Source of the DNA: Roseibium suaedae
GTDB taxonomy: Bacteria > Pseudomonadota > Alphaproteobacteria > Rhizobiales > Stappiaceae
Direction: 5' to 3'
Assembly: GCF_900142725.1 (NCBI RefSeq)
Contig: NZ_FRBW01000008.1
Location: forward strand, 41,407-105,406
DNA length: 64,000 nucleotides
Position numbers and translations under genes: made by a program. Each line of letters opens with the position of its first letter. The stretch's first letter is position 1. The notes beneath the pieces were generated by a model. It was not told the origin of the DNA, did no database searches, and worked only from the letters and a program-made list of their open reading frames with translations. Shown piece by piece: positions 52,666-61,934 of the stretch.

Positions 52666-53271
52666 ATGCGTGTCAGCCGCGAGAAAGCAGCAGAAAACCG
52701 AGAAACCGTAATCAATGTGGCAAGCCGCCTTTTCAGAGAGCATGGGTTTGACGGTATCGGCCTCAAGGATCTGATGAAGGGGGCAGGGCTGACCCAAGGG
52801 GCGTTTTACAAACAGTTCGCGTCAAAAGAGGATCTGGCCGTTCTGGCCTCCCGGCGCGCATTTGAGAGTGCTTCGCATCGTTGGTCCGACGCGATCGAAG
52901 CACACCCTGAGAACCCGCTCGGTGCAGTGTTAGCCTTCTATCTGAGCATGGATCACCGCGAGGAGAAGATGGAGGGCTGTCCGATCGTTGGTCTCGGGTC
53001 CGATGCTGCTAGGCAGGGCAGTGACGTGAAGTCTTCGTTCGAAGACGGCGTCAAGACGCATCTCGAAGTCCTTGGCGAGCTGGTTGGCAAGTCCGGCGAC
53101 GCGGAACCCAACAGCAAAGCCATGTCCATTCTCTCTACCATGATAGGAGCGCAGGTACTCGCGCGCGTCGTCAACGACAAAAAGCTATCAAGTCAGATCT
53201 TGCATGCGGCCGCACAAAGCGTTCTGGCGCAGGCTTCTGCCGGTAGCGATGAACCTGGATCAGTCCAATGA
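52666..53271 (+). CDS. TetR family repressor of the RND/lipid cluster
   Basis: A 201-aa TetR regulator, start ATG 52666 (MRVSREKAAENRETVINVAS) with AGGA about 9 bp upstream; the frame also has an ATG at 52642 inside the operator. The helix-turn-helix FDGIGLKDLMKGAGLTQGAF then YKQFASKEDL is canonical. The ligand-binding domain contains MEGCPIVGLGSDAARQGSDV, a TetR C-terminal subfamily often regulating efflux. Divergent from the RND genes, coupled by ATGA to the thioesterase gene, so it controls both sides. Confidence 0.92.
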   Translation: MRVSREKAAENRETVINVASRLFREHGFDGIGLKDLMKGAGLTQGAFYKQFASKEDLAVLASRRAFESASHRWSDAIEAHPENPLGAVLAFYLSMDHREEKMEGCPIVGLGSDAARQGSDVKSSFEDGVKTHLEVLGELVGKSGDAEPNSKAMSILSTMIGAQVLARVVNDKKLSSQILHAAAQSVLAQASAGSDEPGSVQ

Positions 53272-53807
53272 GTACGAATCCTTTGATAGACGTTCATAAT
53301 GCGCCTGCGCCTAATTCCGAACTGACAGAGTATACCGGATTTGAGCTGGTTGCGATGTTGGCGGAGGGAAACCTCCGCCGTCCACCAATGGCGGAAACGC
53401 TTCCTTTTACGCTGCTTGCCCCGGAAGAAGGCAAGGTTAAGCTCCTTGCTACCCCCGAGCCACGTTTTGGCAATCTGACGAATACCGTCCATGGCGGCTG
53501 GATCATGACAATGCTTGATACCGCCATGGCACTGGCCGCCCTGACCACGCTTTCGCCCGGTGAAACCTGTCCGTCACACGAAACCTCCGCCAAGTTCGTA
53601 CGCCCGGTTTTCGCCAACTCCGGGGAGATGCTCATCACCGGTCATGTTGTCTCGCGCAGTCGAACCGTCATTACGCTGGAAGGCAGAGTTGAAAATGCCC
53701 AAGGCAAGCTTCATGCGCATGGCACATCAACGTGCCTTATCGTTGGCGCTCGGCCTCAGCAACACCTCTTGGAAAACTCGCTTGAGCTTCTGCAGCTTTT
53801 CTTCTGA
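53268..53807 (+). CDS. PaaI-type hotdog thioesterase
   Basis: A 179-aa hotdog-fold acyl-CoA thioesterase. Signature FGNLTNTVHGGWIMTMLDTA then MALAALTTL, with HGG and the downstream Asp typical of PaaI enzymes. KFVRPVFANSGEMLITGHVV is the second strand set. It probably hydrolyses an acyl- or aryl-CoA. It overlaps tetR by 4 bp and lies 6 bp before the 850-aa reductase, so the three are cotranscribed. Confidence 0.9.
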   Translation: MSTNPLIDVHNAPAPNSELTEYTGFELVAMLAEGNLRRPPMAETLPFTLLAPEEGKVKLLATPEPRFGNLTNTVHGGWIMTMLDTAMALAALTTLSPGETCPSHETSAKFVRPVFANSGEMLITGHVVSRSRTVITLEGRVENAQGKLHAHGTSTCLIVGARPQQHLLENSLELLQLFF

Positions 53808-53813
53808 CGAGGA

Positions 53814-56366
53814 ATGGGGTCGCAGCGGGTCGCCGTGAGTGTCACGGGGAAAATGTCATCGGCAGAAAATCGACTTGTAGACAAGGTGTATGGCATTATG
53901 AGACTTGAGGATCATCCTACGGTACGGCGGCTCCGCGAAACGGGCGCCGAAGACTCCAAGGCAAGCGAAAGGCGGCCGCTAGATGCGGAGGAACTGCGGG
54001 AGCTGGCGCTCGCTTGTGGTGCCGACGATGTCGGTGTTGTCGAGATTGGCCGGGCTGAACTCGACCCGCAACGTGCTGAAATTCTCCGTCACTATCCATG
54101 GACCCGCTCACTCCTGAGCATTGTGATCAAAATGGCGCGTGAGCCCGTCAGGGGTACGCCGCGATCTGTCTCCAATCTGGAATTCCATCGCGCCGGCCAC
54201 GAGACCAATGAAGTTGCGGCGCGCATCGTTGCGCGTCTCCAGGACCGGGGCGTTCGTGCTGTAAACCCAGCGATGGGTTTCCCAATGGAAATGCAACAAA
54301 ATCCGGGAAACGCAATCTGGATTGTTTCGCATAAGCCTGTCGCCGTTGCGGCCGGCCTTGGCCGGATGGGTATTCACCGGAACCTGATCCATCCGAAGTT
54401 CGGCAACTTCGTCCTGCTCGGGACGGTTCTGCTCGACCAGGAAATCGGTGCGGTCGACGAACCGATTGACTTCAATCCGTGTCTTGAATGCAATCTCTGT
54501 GTTGCAGTTTGCCCTGTTGGTGCGATCAAGCCCGATGGGGAGTTTAATTTTCAGGCTTGCTTCACCCACAATTACCGCGAATTCATGGGCGGGTTTAACG
54601 ACTGGGTCGAGCAGGTCGCCGATTCCCGCGATGCGATCGACTATCGCAAACGGGTCAATGAGCCCGAAACCGCCTCAATGTGGCAAAGCCTGACCTACGG
54701 CGCCAACTACAAGTCTGCCTATTGCATGGCAGTTTGTCCGGCTGGCGAAGATGTGATCGGCCCCTATCTGAAAGACAAGGCGTCACACCGGCGCGAAATC
54801 CTGAGGCCGCTTCAGGATCGGCCTGAAACGATCTATGTGGTGGCCGGAACCGATGCCGAAGACGTGGCGCGGCGCAAATGGAAGAACAAAATCGTCAAAC
54901 CTGTCGGCAACGGCATGACGCCCCGCACGATTTCGGGTCTTCTGACGTTCATGCCGATCGTGTTTCAGCCAGAGCAGTCACGTGGTCTGAACGCGGTTTA
55001 TCATTTTACGTTCACCGGCGCTGAAAATCGCCAGGCGACGATTACCGTCAGGGACCGCAAGATAACCATTAGGGACGGATTGATCGGTGATGCCGATCTC
55101 CGGATGACGGCAGATTCAAAGACCTGGTTGGGCTTTCTCGCAAAGGAAAAGAACCTCTTCTGGGCGCTCGCGCGGCGCAAGATCAAGATCTCTGGCAACC
55201 CCAAGCTTCTGCTGGCGTTTGGCAAGTGCTTTCCGTCGCCGGAAATCAAGCGCGAGCATGTCGAGATCGTACCTGAAAACTCTTTGCTCGTGCCTGCGAT
55301 CAGACCATTTGAGAAGAATGATCCGGCAAGCGGCAAGGTGCGCTGGTACGGCGAACTCGTTCTCAGTGAAATCGAGCAGGTCACGCATAACGTCAAGACC
55401 TTCCGTCTCGTCAATCCCCACGGTGGCGAGATGCCGTTCCGGCATGTCGCCGGGCAGTATCTGACACTCGACATCGAGCCCGATGGTATCGCCACCCGGC
55501 GGTCCTACACCATCGCTTCGCCGCCGAGCTGGCGCGACCACATCGAGATTACCCTCAAGCGCGAGGATCACGGACTGGTTTCCCGCTGGCTGCACGACAC
55601 TGTGAAGGTGGGTGACCGCATTAACGTTGAAGCTCCAAGCGGCAGCTTCGTGTTTTCCGGCAGCGAGCGGCCGAGCGTCGTGCTGATTGGTGGCGGCGTC
55701 GGGGTCACACCGATGATGAGCATCGCGCGCTACCTCACCGACACGGGCTGGCCCGGCACAATCTACATGCTCAACAGCTTCCTGACCCCGAAGGATTTCA
55801 TCTTCGAAAGCGAGATCGAGAGCCTGAGGACACGCAATCCGCGGATGCATGTCGCAACCGCGATTACGAACCCGGAGGGGACAAGCTGGTCTGGGGCAAC
55901 CGGCTTCATCAATGCTCGGTTTCTTCAGGCCAATGTCCCCGACATTGCACTCCATCCCGCGCTTATTTGCGGACCGACCCCGATGATGGACGCAGTCAAG
56001 GCCACGTTGATCGGCCTAGGCGTTCCGGCCGGTCAGGTCAGAACGGAGTCCTTTGGCACCGACAAGCGCGATCCGACCCAAAAGGCCGACAAGTCAGCCA
56101 AGGTCGTTGCCAAGGTTTCATTCTTGGGTACTGGCCTGAGTGCTCACGCTCGCGCGGGTATGTCCCTGCTGGATGTCGCGGATGAGGCCGACGTTTTCAT
56201 CGACAATGCCTGCCGTTCGGGGACATGCGGCACATGCCTCGTTAAGCTAAAGAGTGGCGAGGTCCGGATGGGGACGGATGAAGCGCTCAGCGATGACGAG
56301 AAGAAGGATGGCTACATTCTTGCCTGCCAGGCGGAACCCTGCGGCGACGTGGAGTTGGAGGTTTGA
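53814..56366 (+). CDS. Fused 4Fe-4S reductase / SCP2 / flavin-2Fe-2S reductase
   Basis: An 850-aa multidomain protein; ATG 53814 or 53853 may be the start. (1) ~60-340: QueG/RdhA-like iron-sulfur domain with AAGLGRMGIHRNLIHPKFGN, then CLECNLCVAVCP (Cys223, 226, 229, 233), QAC (249), YCMAVCPAG (304, 308), fitting two 4Fe-4S clusters. (2) ~385-490: SCP2 sterol-carrier-like domain (GLNAVYHFTFTGAENRQATI; KTWLGFLAKEKNLFWALARR). (3) ~520-740: FAD/NAD(P)H ferredoxin-reductase (VAGQYLTLDIEPDGIATRRS YTIASPP; GGGVGVTPMMSIARYL). (4) ~765-850: 2Fe-2S ferredoxin (NACRSGTCGTCLVKL, Cys800-). It is a complete electron chain from NAD(P)H to an active site with lipid binding. It may reduce a lipophilic or halogenated substrate; see findings. 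Confidence 0.9.
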   Translation: MGSQRVAVSVTGKMSSAENRLVDKVYGIMRLEDHPTVRRLRETGAEDSKASERRPLDAEELRELALACGADDVGVVEIGRAELDPQRAEILRHYPWTRSLLSIVIKMAREPVRGTPRSVSNLEFHRAGHETNEVAARIVARLQDRGVRAVNPAMGFPMEMQQNPGNAIWIVSHKPVAVAAGLGRMGIHRNLIHPKFGNFVLLGTVLLDQEIGAVDEPIDFNPCLECNLCVAVCPVGAIKPDGEFNFQACFTHNYREFMGGFNDWVEQVADSRDAIDYRKRVNEPETASMWQSLTYGANYKSAYCMAVCPAGEDVIGPYLKDKASHRREILRPLQDRPETIYVVAGTDAEDVARRKWKNKIVKPVGNGMTPRTISGLLTFMPIVFQPEQSRGLNAVYHFTFTGAENRQATITVRDRKITIRDGLIGDADLRMTADSKTWLGFLAKEKNLFWALARRKIKISGNPKLLLAFGKCFPSPEIKREHVEIVPENSLLVPAIRPFEKNDPASGKVRWYGELVLSEIEQVTHNVKTFRLVNPHGGEMPFRHVAGQYLTLDIEPDGIATRRSYTIASPPSWRDHIEITLKREDHGLVSRWLHDTVKVGDRINVEAPSGSFVFSGSERPSVVLIGGGVGVTPMMSIARYLTDTGWPGTIYMLNSFLTPKDFIFESEIESLRTRNPRMHVATAITNPEGTSWSGATGFINARFLQANVPDIALHPALICGPTPMMDAVKATLIGLGVPAGQVRTESFGTDKRDPTQKADKSAKVVAKVSFLGTGLSAHARAGMSLLDVADEADVFIDNACRSGTCGTCLVKLKSGEVRMGTDEALSDDEKKDGYILACQAEPCGDVELEV

Positions 56367-56481
56367 ACTTGTCAGAACCAGACAGTTCCCGGGCTTTCCC
56401 GACCCGTCCCGCCACAACACGGGAGCCTTGAAGGTTTCCGGACAATAGCTTTCGAACTGCAGCATGGCGCAGCAACCGGTT

Positions 56482-56521
56482 GCCCGCGGACACTGACATG
56501 GCTTTCGGCCATCTCGCGGGC
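56482..56521. other. Hairpin between the fused reductase and fabF
   Basis: GCCCGCG and CGCGGGC flank an inner stem (ATGGC/GCCAT with TTTCG loop), about 115 bp past the reductase stop. It may be a terminator, a processing site or a small repeat; without a U run the role is unclear. Confidence 0.35.
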
Positions 56522-56557
56522 AGCGATGGTAACTTACCCCAGAAAATAGGTGTTTAA

Positions 56558-57838
56558 ATGCGGAAGATAGTTGTTACGGGTCTGGGGGCGGTCACGCCAC
56601 TCGCCACAGGCGTCGAAATGTCTTGGTCCCGTATTCTCGACGGTCGCTCCGGCATCAGGAGGCTTGCAGACGAGATTGTAGGTGACTTGCCAGCAAAGAT
56701 CGGCGGTGCCGTTCCTTCTCTGGAAGAGGATCCTGAAGCAGGTTTTGATCCCAATACGGTCTTCGCACCAAAGGACCAGAGAAAGGTTGACCGGTTTATC
56801 CCGTTTGGACTCGCCGCCGCACAAGAGGCATTGTCTCAGGCTGCATGGGTACCTGACTCGGAAGAAGACCGCCTGCGCACGGCGACGATCATTGCTTCTG
56901 GCATCGGCGGGTTTCCGGCGATAACCGAGGCGGTTCGCACCGTCGATACGCGCGGCGTCCGCCGTCTGTCACCATTTACGGTACCGTCTTTCCTTGTGAA
57001 CCTTGCAGCTGGCCACATCTCCATCCGTCATGGCTTCAAGGGCCCGCTCGGCGCACCGGTAACAGCCTGTGCGGCCGGGATCCAGGCGATCGGCGATGCG
57101 GCACGCCTTGTCCGTGCCGGTGAGGCCGATATCGCCGTTTGCGGCGGAACGGAGGCTTGCATGAATATAGTCAGTCTGGGCGGGTTTGCGGCGGCGCGGT
57201 CCCTTTCGACCGGCTTCAACGAAAACCCGGCCCAGGCTTCGCGTCCCTTCGACACCTCGCGCGATGGCTTCGTGATGGGGGAGGGAGCTGGCGTTCTGGT
57301 TATCGAAGAACTGGAGCATGCCCTCGCGCGTGGGGCCAAGCCTCTTGCCGAACTCGTCGGCTACGGCACGACGGCGGATGCCCATCACATCACTTCTGGG
57401 CCTGAAGACGGTGATGGCGCACGCCGGGCTATGGAAATCGCGATCGCTCAAGCCGGCATTTCTGCTGGAGATATCCGCCACCTCAATGCACACGCGACGT
57501 CCACTCCCCTTGGTGACCTTGGAGAAATTGCGGCGATCAAGCGCGTTTTCGGCACAAATTCAAAGGTTGCGGTCAGCGCGACAAAATCGGCTACCGGACA
57601 CTTGCTCGGGGCCGCAGGCGGGCTTGGCGCGATCTTCGCAATCCTTGCGCTCAGGGACCAGATGGCGCCACCTACGCTCAACTTGGACGCTTTAGACCCC
57701 GCAGGCGAGGGAATTGACTTCGTGGCGCACCGGGCCCGGCCAACAGAGATGGATTATGCGATCGCCAATGGCTTCGGTTTCGGGGGCGTCAATGCCAGCG
57801 TGCTCTTCCGGCGCTGGACCGGAATGTCGGCAAGGTAA
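56558..57838 (+). CDS. fabF: Beta-ketoacyl-ACP synthase II (FabF-like)
   Basis: A 426-aa condensing enzyme. Active-site Cys171 in PVTACAAGIQAIGDAARLVR, His312 in HLNAHATSTPLGDLGEIAAI and His348 in KSATGHLLGAAGG complete the FabF triad. Start MRKIVVTGLGAVTPLATGVE. FabF elongates acyl-ACP by decarboxylative condensation with malonyl-ACP. No ACP or other fab genes are adjacent, so this copy may serve a special acyl chain in the cluster. Flanked by the reductase upstream and the SDR downstream. Confidence 0.93.
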   Translation: MRKIVVTGLGAVTPLATGVEMSWSRILDGRSGIRRLADEIVGDLPAKIGGAVPSLEEDPEAGFDPNTVFAPKDQRKVDRFIPFGLAAAQEALSQAAWVPDSEEDRLRTATIIASGIGGFPAITEAVRTVDTRGVRRLSPFTVPSFLVNLAAGHISIRHGFKGPLGAPVTACAAGIQAIGDAARLVRAGEADIAVCGGTEACMNIVSLGGFAAARSLSTGFNENPAQASRPFDTSRDGFVMGEGAGVLVIEELEHALARGAKPLAELVGYGTTADAHHITSGPEDGDGARRAMEIAIAQAGISAGDIRHLNAHATSTPLGDLGEIAAIKRVFGTNSKVAVSATKSATGHLLGAAGGLGAIFAILALRDQMAPPTLNLDALDPAGEGIDFVAHRARPTEMDYAIANGFGFGGVNASVLFRRWTGMSAR

Positions 57839-57966
57839 GCGGCAGGAGAGTCCAGCGATCGAACCTCTCCCCAATCTCCAGTTTTTTCGAAATCACCAAA
57901 TCTAGGTGCTGCTCAACGGGCGTCTCAACCCGATGCTAAGACCTTACAGAGAAGGACATGAACTAA

Positions 57967-58782
57967 ATGAAGACATCCAATCTCGGCACCGCCCTCGTGA
58001 CCGGAGCATCTTCCGGCATCGGATTCGCCGCGGCCAAGGCCTTGCAGGATGCAGGATATCGTGTGTTTGGGACCAGTCGCCGGACCGGAGCAGCAATGCC
58101 TGCTGGCGTAACTGCGCTGACCTGCGACGTAACCGACAATGCTTCTGTGGCGAAGGCAGTCGAAAACGTTCTGGCTACAACAGGACGCATCGATCTGCTC
58201 GTTAATAACGCTGGCGTTGGCCTATTTGGCGGCGCCGAAGAATCGTCAGTAGTCCAGGCCCAATCACTATTCGACGTGAACGTATTCGGCGTCATTCGCA
58301 TGACTAACGCCGTACTGCCGGATATGCGTAGTCAGCGGAAGGGCAAAATCATTAACCTCAGTTCTGCGCACGGGTTCATTCCTGCACCTTATTTTGCGCT
58401 CTATGCGGCGACCAAACATGCCATAGAAGGTTACTCGCAATCACTTGATCATGAAGTGCGCACGCTCGGAATTCGCGTTGCGCTGGTTGAACCGGCCTAT
58501 ACCCGTACATCTTTCGACGAAAACCTTATAGAGCCGGATCATTTGCTCGACAGCTACGATGCCGCGCGTGTGCGGATGGCAGCGGTCGTCAGCGAAGAGA
58601 TAAAAAAAGGCGCTACGCCGGAGATCGTTGCCGCAACCATCTTGAAGGCAGCAACAGATCCAGATCCGAAGTTGCGCTACCCGGCAGGAAAGTTGGCAAG
58701 TCGTGTCAGCGTTCTGCGCCGTTTTGTCCCCGCCGCCGCATTCGACAAGAGCCTGCGCAAGATGCTCCGGCTGCCAGTCTAG
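57967..58782 (+). CDS. Short-chain dehydrogenase/reductase
   Basis: A 271-aa SDR. Cofactor motif ALVTGASSGIGFAAAKALQD; NNAGVGLFGG; catalytic Ser in INLSSAHGFIPAPYF and YAATKHAIEGY (YxxxK). RYPAGKLASRVSVLRRFVPA at the end is typical of oxidoreductases on hydroxyl/keto groups. With the neighbouring ketosynthase it could reduce a beta-keto group or a ketone in the same pathway. Start ATG 57967 follows GAAGGACATGAACTAA-type sequence with AAGGA upstream. Confidence 0.92.
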   Translation: MKTSNLGTALVTGASSGIGFAAAKALQDAGYRVFGTSRRTGAAMPAGVTALTCDVTDNASVAKAVENVLATTGRIDLLVNNAGVGLFGGAEESSVVQAQSLFDVNVFGVIRMTNAVLPDMRSQRKGKIINLSSAHGFIPAPYFALYAATKHAIEGYSQSLDHEVRTLGIRVALVEPAYTRTSFDENLIEPDHLLDSYDAARVRMAAVVSEEIKKGATPEIVAATILKAATDPDPKLRYPAGKLASRVSVLRRFVPAAAFDKSLRKMLRLPV

Positions 58783-58859
58783 CCAGGTCATAGCGGCAGG
58801 CCAAAGGACCCGCATGAGCCCGATCGCAATAGCTTAAGGGTCCGACGAGAGATCTACTC

Positions 58860-60257
58860 ATGAGAGAAGTGTCCCACACGAACACATCGACGGTCCAAGT
58901 GCCCGCGCACAAGGCACCACCCAGCGTGCTCGAAGGCGCCATTGTACCAACGATGCTTCGTCTAGCGTTGCCGACGATATTAGTGCTCGTCGTGCAAACA
59001 CTTGTCGGTGTGGCTGAAACCTATTTCATTAGCTTTCTCGGGACGGACGCGCTGGCCGGAGTCACACTGGTGTTCCCGGTCCTTATGCTCATGCAGATGA
59101 TGTCGAACGGGGGCATCGGAGGAGGGGTCGCATCGGCGGTGGCGCGATCCCTAGGGAGCGAACGTTATGCCGATGCAAGCGCACTTGTCTGGCACTCGAT
59201 CATCGTGGCCTGTGCATTCGGTGTTGCTTTCTCGGCGGCCGCCTTCTTCTGTGGCCAGATGCTCTATCGGTCAATGGGAGGAACCGGTGCAACGCTTGAA
59301 GCGGCGCTCACCTATTCGGGTGTGGTGTTTGCAGGCTCGGTCCCGATCTGGATAACCGCGGTGCTGTCATCAGCGCTTCGCGGGGCGGGGAATGTGAAGT
59401 TCCCGGCTCTGGTCATCTTTCTGGGTGTCTTCCTCCTGGTCCCACTATCGCCAGCCCTGATCTTCGGGTGGGGGCCATTTCCGCGGCTTGGAGTTGCCGG
59501 TGGTGGGGCCGCAGTGGTCATATACTACATACTGGCCGCTGTTATGCTGCTTTTGTACTTGCGCTCACCCCGCAGTCTGCTCAAGCTCAGAATTGTGCCT
59601 CTGGAAGGACGCCTGTTCAGGGACATCATGGGTGTCGGCATCCTGTCGGCGATCGGAACGGTCCAGGTCAATCTCACAGTCACTATCGTTACAGCCACCG
59701 TTGGCGGGTTTGACGCTAGCGCCATCGCCGGATATGGTATCGCCTCACGCCTCGACTATATTCAGATCCCGGTTATATTCGGCCTTGGAACCGCGCTGGT
59801 GACGATGGTCGGTATCAATATTGGAGCCGGGCAATGGGAACGCGCTCGCCATATCGCCTGGACCGGTGCAGCCATTGCTTTCGGATTGACTGAATTGGTC
59901 GGCCTATCCGCTGCGATCTTCCCGCAAACCTGGGTCGGCCTCTTCAGCGACGATGCCGATGTTATGGCGATGGGAGTTCTCTATCTGCGAACCGTTGCCC
60001 CGGTCTACGGCGCTGTGGGCTTGGGCCTGGCGCTCTACTTTGCCAGCCAAGGGGCAAACCGGGCTCTGTTTCCTGTGTTGGCAGGAACTATTCGCATGAT
60101 CATTGCAGCTGCTATCGGCTGGTTGGCTGTCTACTTCTTGGGTGCTGGTATTTCTGCCTTGTTCCAGATCGTCGCTCTGGCATCCGTCGCCTACGGAGTA
60201 CTGACAGCTGCAGCGATGATCAGTGGCACTTGGAAAAAGCGTCCTTTCGACCAGTAA
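58860..60257 (+). CDS. MATE family efflux transporter
   Basis: A 465-aa multidrug and toxic compound extrusion (MATE) transporter with about 12 membrane segments. N-terminal repeat: MLRLALPTILVLVVQTLVGV then AETYFISFLGTDALAGVTLV and GGIGGGVASAVARSLGSERY; second repeat: GYGIASRLDYIQIPVIFGLG and TMVGINIGAGQWERARHIA. It exports cationic or amphipathic compounds with Na+ or H+. Same strand and probably same response as the tetR unit, as a second pump. Confidence 0.92.
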   Translation: MREVSHTNTSTVQVPAHKAPPSVLEGAIVPTMLRLALPTILVLVVQTLVGVAETYFISFLGTDALAGVTLVFPVLMLMQMMSNGGIGGGVASAVARSLGSERYADASALVWHSIIVACAFGVAFSAAAFFCGQMLYRSMGGTGATLEAALTYSGVVFAGSVPIWITAVLSSALRGAGNVKFPALVIFLGVFLLVPLSPALIFGWGPFPRLGVAGGGAAVVIYYILAAVMLLLYLRSPRSLLKLRIVPLEGRLFRDIMGVGILSAIGTVQVNLTVTIVTATVGGFDASAIAGYGIASRLDYIQIPVIFGLGTALVTMVGINIGAGQWERARHIAWTGAAIAFGLTELVGLSAAIFPQTWVGLFSDDADVMAMGVLYLRTVAPVYGAVGLGLALYFASQGANRALFPVLAGTIRMIIAAAIGWLAVYFLGAGISALFQIVALASVAYGVLTAAAMISGTWKKRPFDQ

Positions 60258-60298
60258 GTTCTAGCCAACCTCTCGACACCGTAAATTAGGACACTGCA

Positions 60299-61531
60299 TT
60301 GAAGCGGCTGTACTCAATAGAATTCGAGCCAAATGAGGAACGTGCGTACGCGAAACAGCTAATGCAGCGGTTTGTTCCACTTGGTAGGCTGGGAACAGGT
60401 ATCGGGCTTGTCGCATTTATCGGCTACGGGTTTTGGGACGCGGTGCTGGATCCAAACGCCTGGGAACGAACTGCCTATCTGCGTGCGACGGCTGTGGCAC
60501 ATTTCTTGGCATGCATAGGGTTGTCTTTTCTTCCCTCTTTTCGCACCAATCCAAAACTCTGGCCGTTTCTCATCTTGTACACCTACCTTGGGATCGCGGT
60601 CTTGTTTCCCCTGATTTTGGCTCAACTTCCCGGTGGGCTGGTAGCCGGTATCAGTGGGCTGACCACCGGGATGATATTCGTCCCGGCAATGACCAATGGT
60701 GTGCTTCAAACCTCAGGTATCCTGGTGCCATACCTTCTTATCGCTGTTTTCACTATTGCACTCGCGGGTGGTACCAACTTTGAAGTGGTCAATGCTCTGG
60801 CCTGGACCAGCGGCGGTGTAGGATTTGCCGTTGCTTTTTCATATCAGCTTGATGTCATCAATCGACGCGCATTTCGGCTGGAGCGTTTGCTGGAAGACGA
60901 AACACGGCGCTCCGAGGTACTCCTTCTGAACATTCTTCCTGCAAAAATTGCATCGCGTCTTAAAGCCCATGAGGAGCCTGTTGCCGACAAGCATGAAAGT
61001 GTGTCGATCTTGTTTGCAGATCTTGCGGGGTTTTCCAACATAACTCGAAAAATGTCGGCGGATGAGCTTGTGAGCTTACTAAATGATCTGTTTTCCCGAT
61101 TTGACAGGCTCGTTGACGAGCATCACGTGGAAAAAATTAAGACCATCGGGGATGCATATATGGCCGCTGCCGGCCTGCACGGAAGCGTCGTGGATCACGC
61201 AGCGAGAATCGCAAATCTTGCTCTTGAGATGCAAAGTGCTGTTCGTGAGTTTCGTCAACGAAACAGCATTGATTTAGAACTGCGTATAGGAATTCATTCC
61301 GGGCCGGTCATTGCCGGAGTAATCGGGAAACGCAAATTTTCCTACGATCTGTGGGGAGATACCGTGAATGTTGCCAGCAGGATGGAATCTGAAGGTATAC
61401 CCGGAAAAATTCAGATATCCGAAGAGACGCAGAAACTTCTTCCGGTTAGCTACTTTGTTTCCACGCGCGGCGAAGTGCAAATCAAGGGAGATCTACCGAG
61501 AACCACATATTTTCTAGAAGGCTGCAGTTAG
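60299..61531 (+). CDS. Membrane-bound class III adenylate/guanylate cyclase
   Basis: A 410-aa protein with a TTG start (60299; AGGA is 7 bp upstream). About six membrane helices in residues ~25-200 (GLVAFIGYGFWDAVLD; LILYTYLGIAVLFPLILAQL). The catalytic domain ~225-405: VSILFADLAGFSNITRKMSA (metal Asp), KIKTIGDAYMAAAGLHG, LELRIGIHSGPVIAGVIGKR, YDLWGDTVNVASRMES. It makes cAMP or cGMP in response to an unknown signal. The Crp/Fnr protein at the left end lacks evidence of being its partner. Confidence 0.92.
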   Translation: MKRLYSIEFEPNEERAYAKQLMQRFVPLGRLGTGIGLVAFIGYGFWDAVLDPNAWERTAYLRATAVAHFLACIGLSFLPSFRTNPKLWPFLILYTYLGIAVLFPLILAQLPGGLVAGISGLTTGMIFVPAMTNGVLQTSGILVPYLLIAVFTIALAGGTNFEVVNALAWTSGGVGFAVAFSYQLDVINRRAFRLERLLEDETRRSEVLLLNILPAKIASRLKAHEEPVADKHESVSILFADLAGFSNITRKMSADELVSLLNDLFSRFDRLVDEHHVEKIKTIGDAYMAAAGLHGSVVDHAARIANLALEMQSAVREFRQRNSIDLELRIGIHSGPVIAGVIGKRKFSYDLWGDTVNVASRMESEGIPGKIQISEETQKLLPVSYFVSTRGEVQIKGDLPRTTYFLEGCS

Positions 61532-61934
61532 CGACGCGGCTGTTCAACGCCTGCGTGATCTGATCACTAAAGTCTCACCTTATTGCAACGCGGTACCTAT
61601 GGGCCGACGTTCCCTGCATGTGACAGATAAACTAAAGTTTCCAATGGTTTTGGTGTGGTTGACGCGGCTCGTCCTCGGCCCAGATAAGCCGTTCCCCGTT
61701 GAATGATGCATCCTTGAATCAGCTTAACTCAGTGTCCATGAAACCGGGTGGCAGGCAAAGCAGACACAGCAACACCAAGAGACCGAACAGTGCATTGGAC
61801 TACCGCCCATCGGCACCTGAAACGATCAACCCGATGGACCGGAGGCCGGACATGGACTAACAATCACATTAGCCTCATGAAGTGTGGCTGTTCATGTTCA
61901 CTTCTTCCTTGGTACGACAAAAAAGGTAGTGAGA
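61532..61934. other. 403-bp gap, nothing recognised
   Basis: Between the cyclase and the acetyltransferase no supported gene or repeat was seen. Promoter(s) for the acetyltransferase must lie here. Confidence 0.4.

Noticed and set aside
55116..55955. Open frame antisense to the fused reductase
   Set aside because: Sense strand is continuous and domain-rich; antisense frame has no domain.
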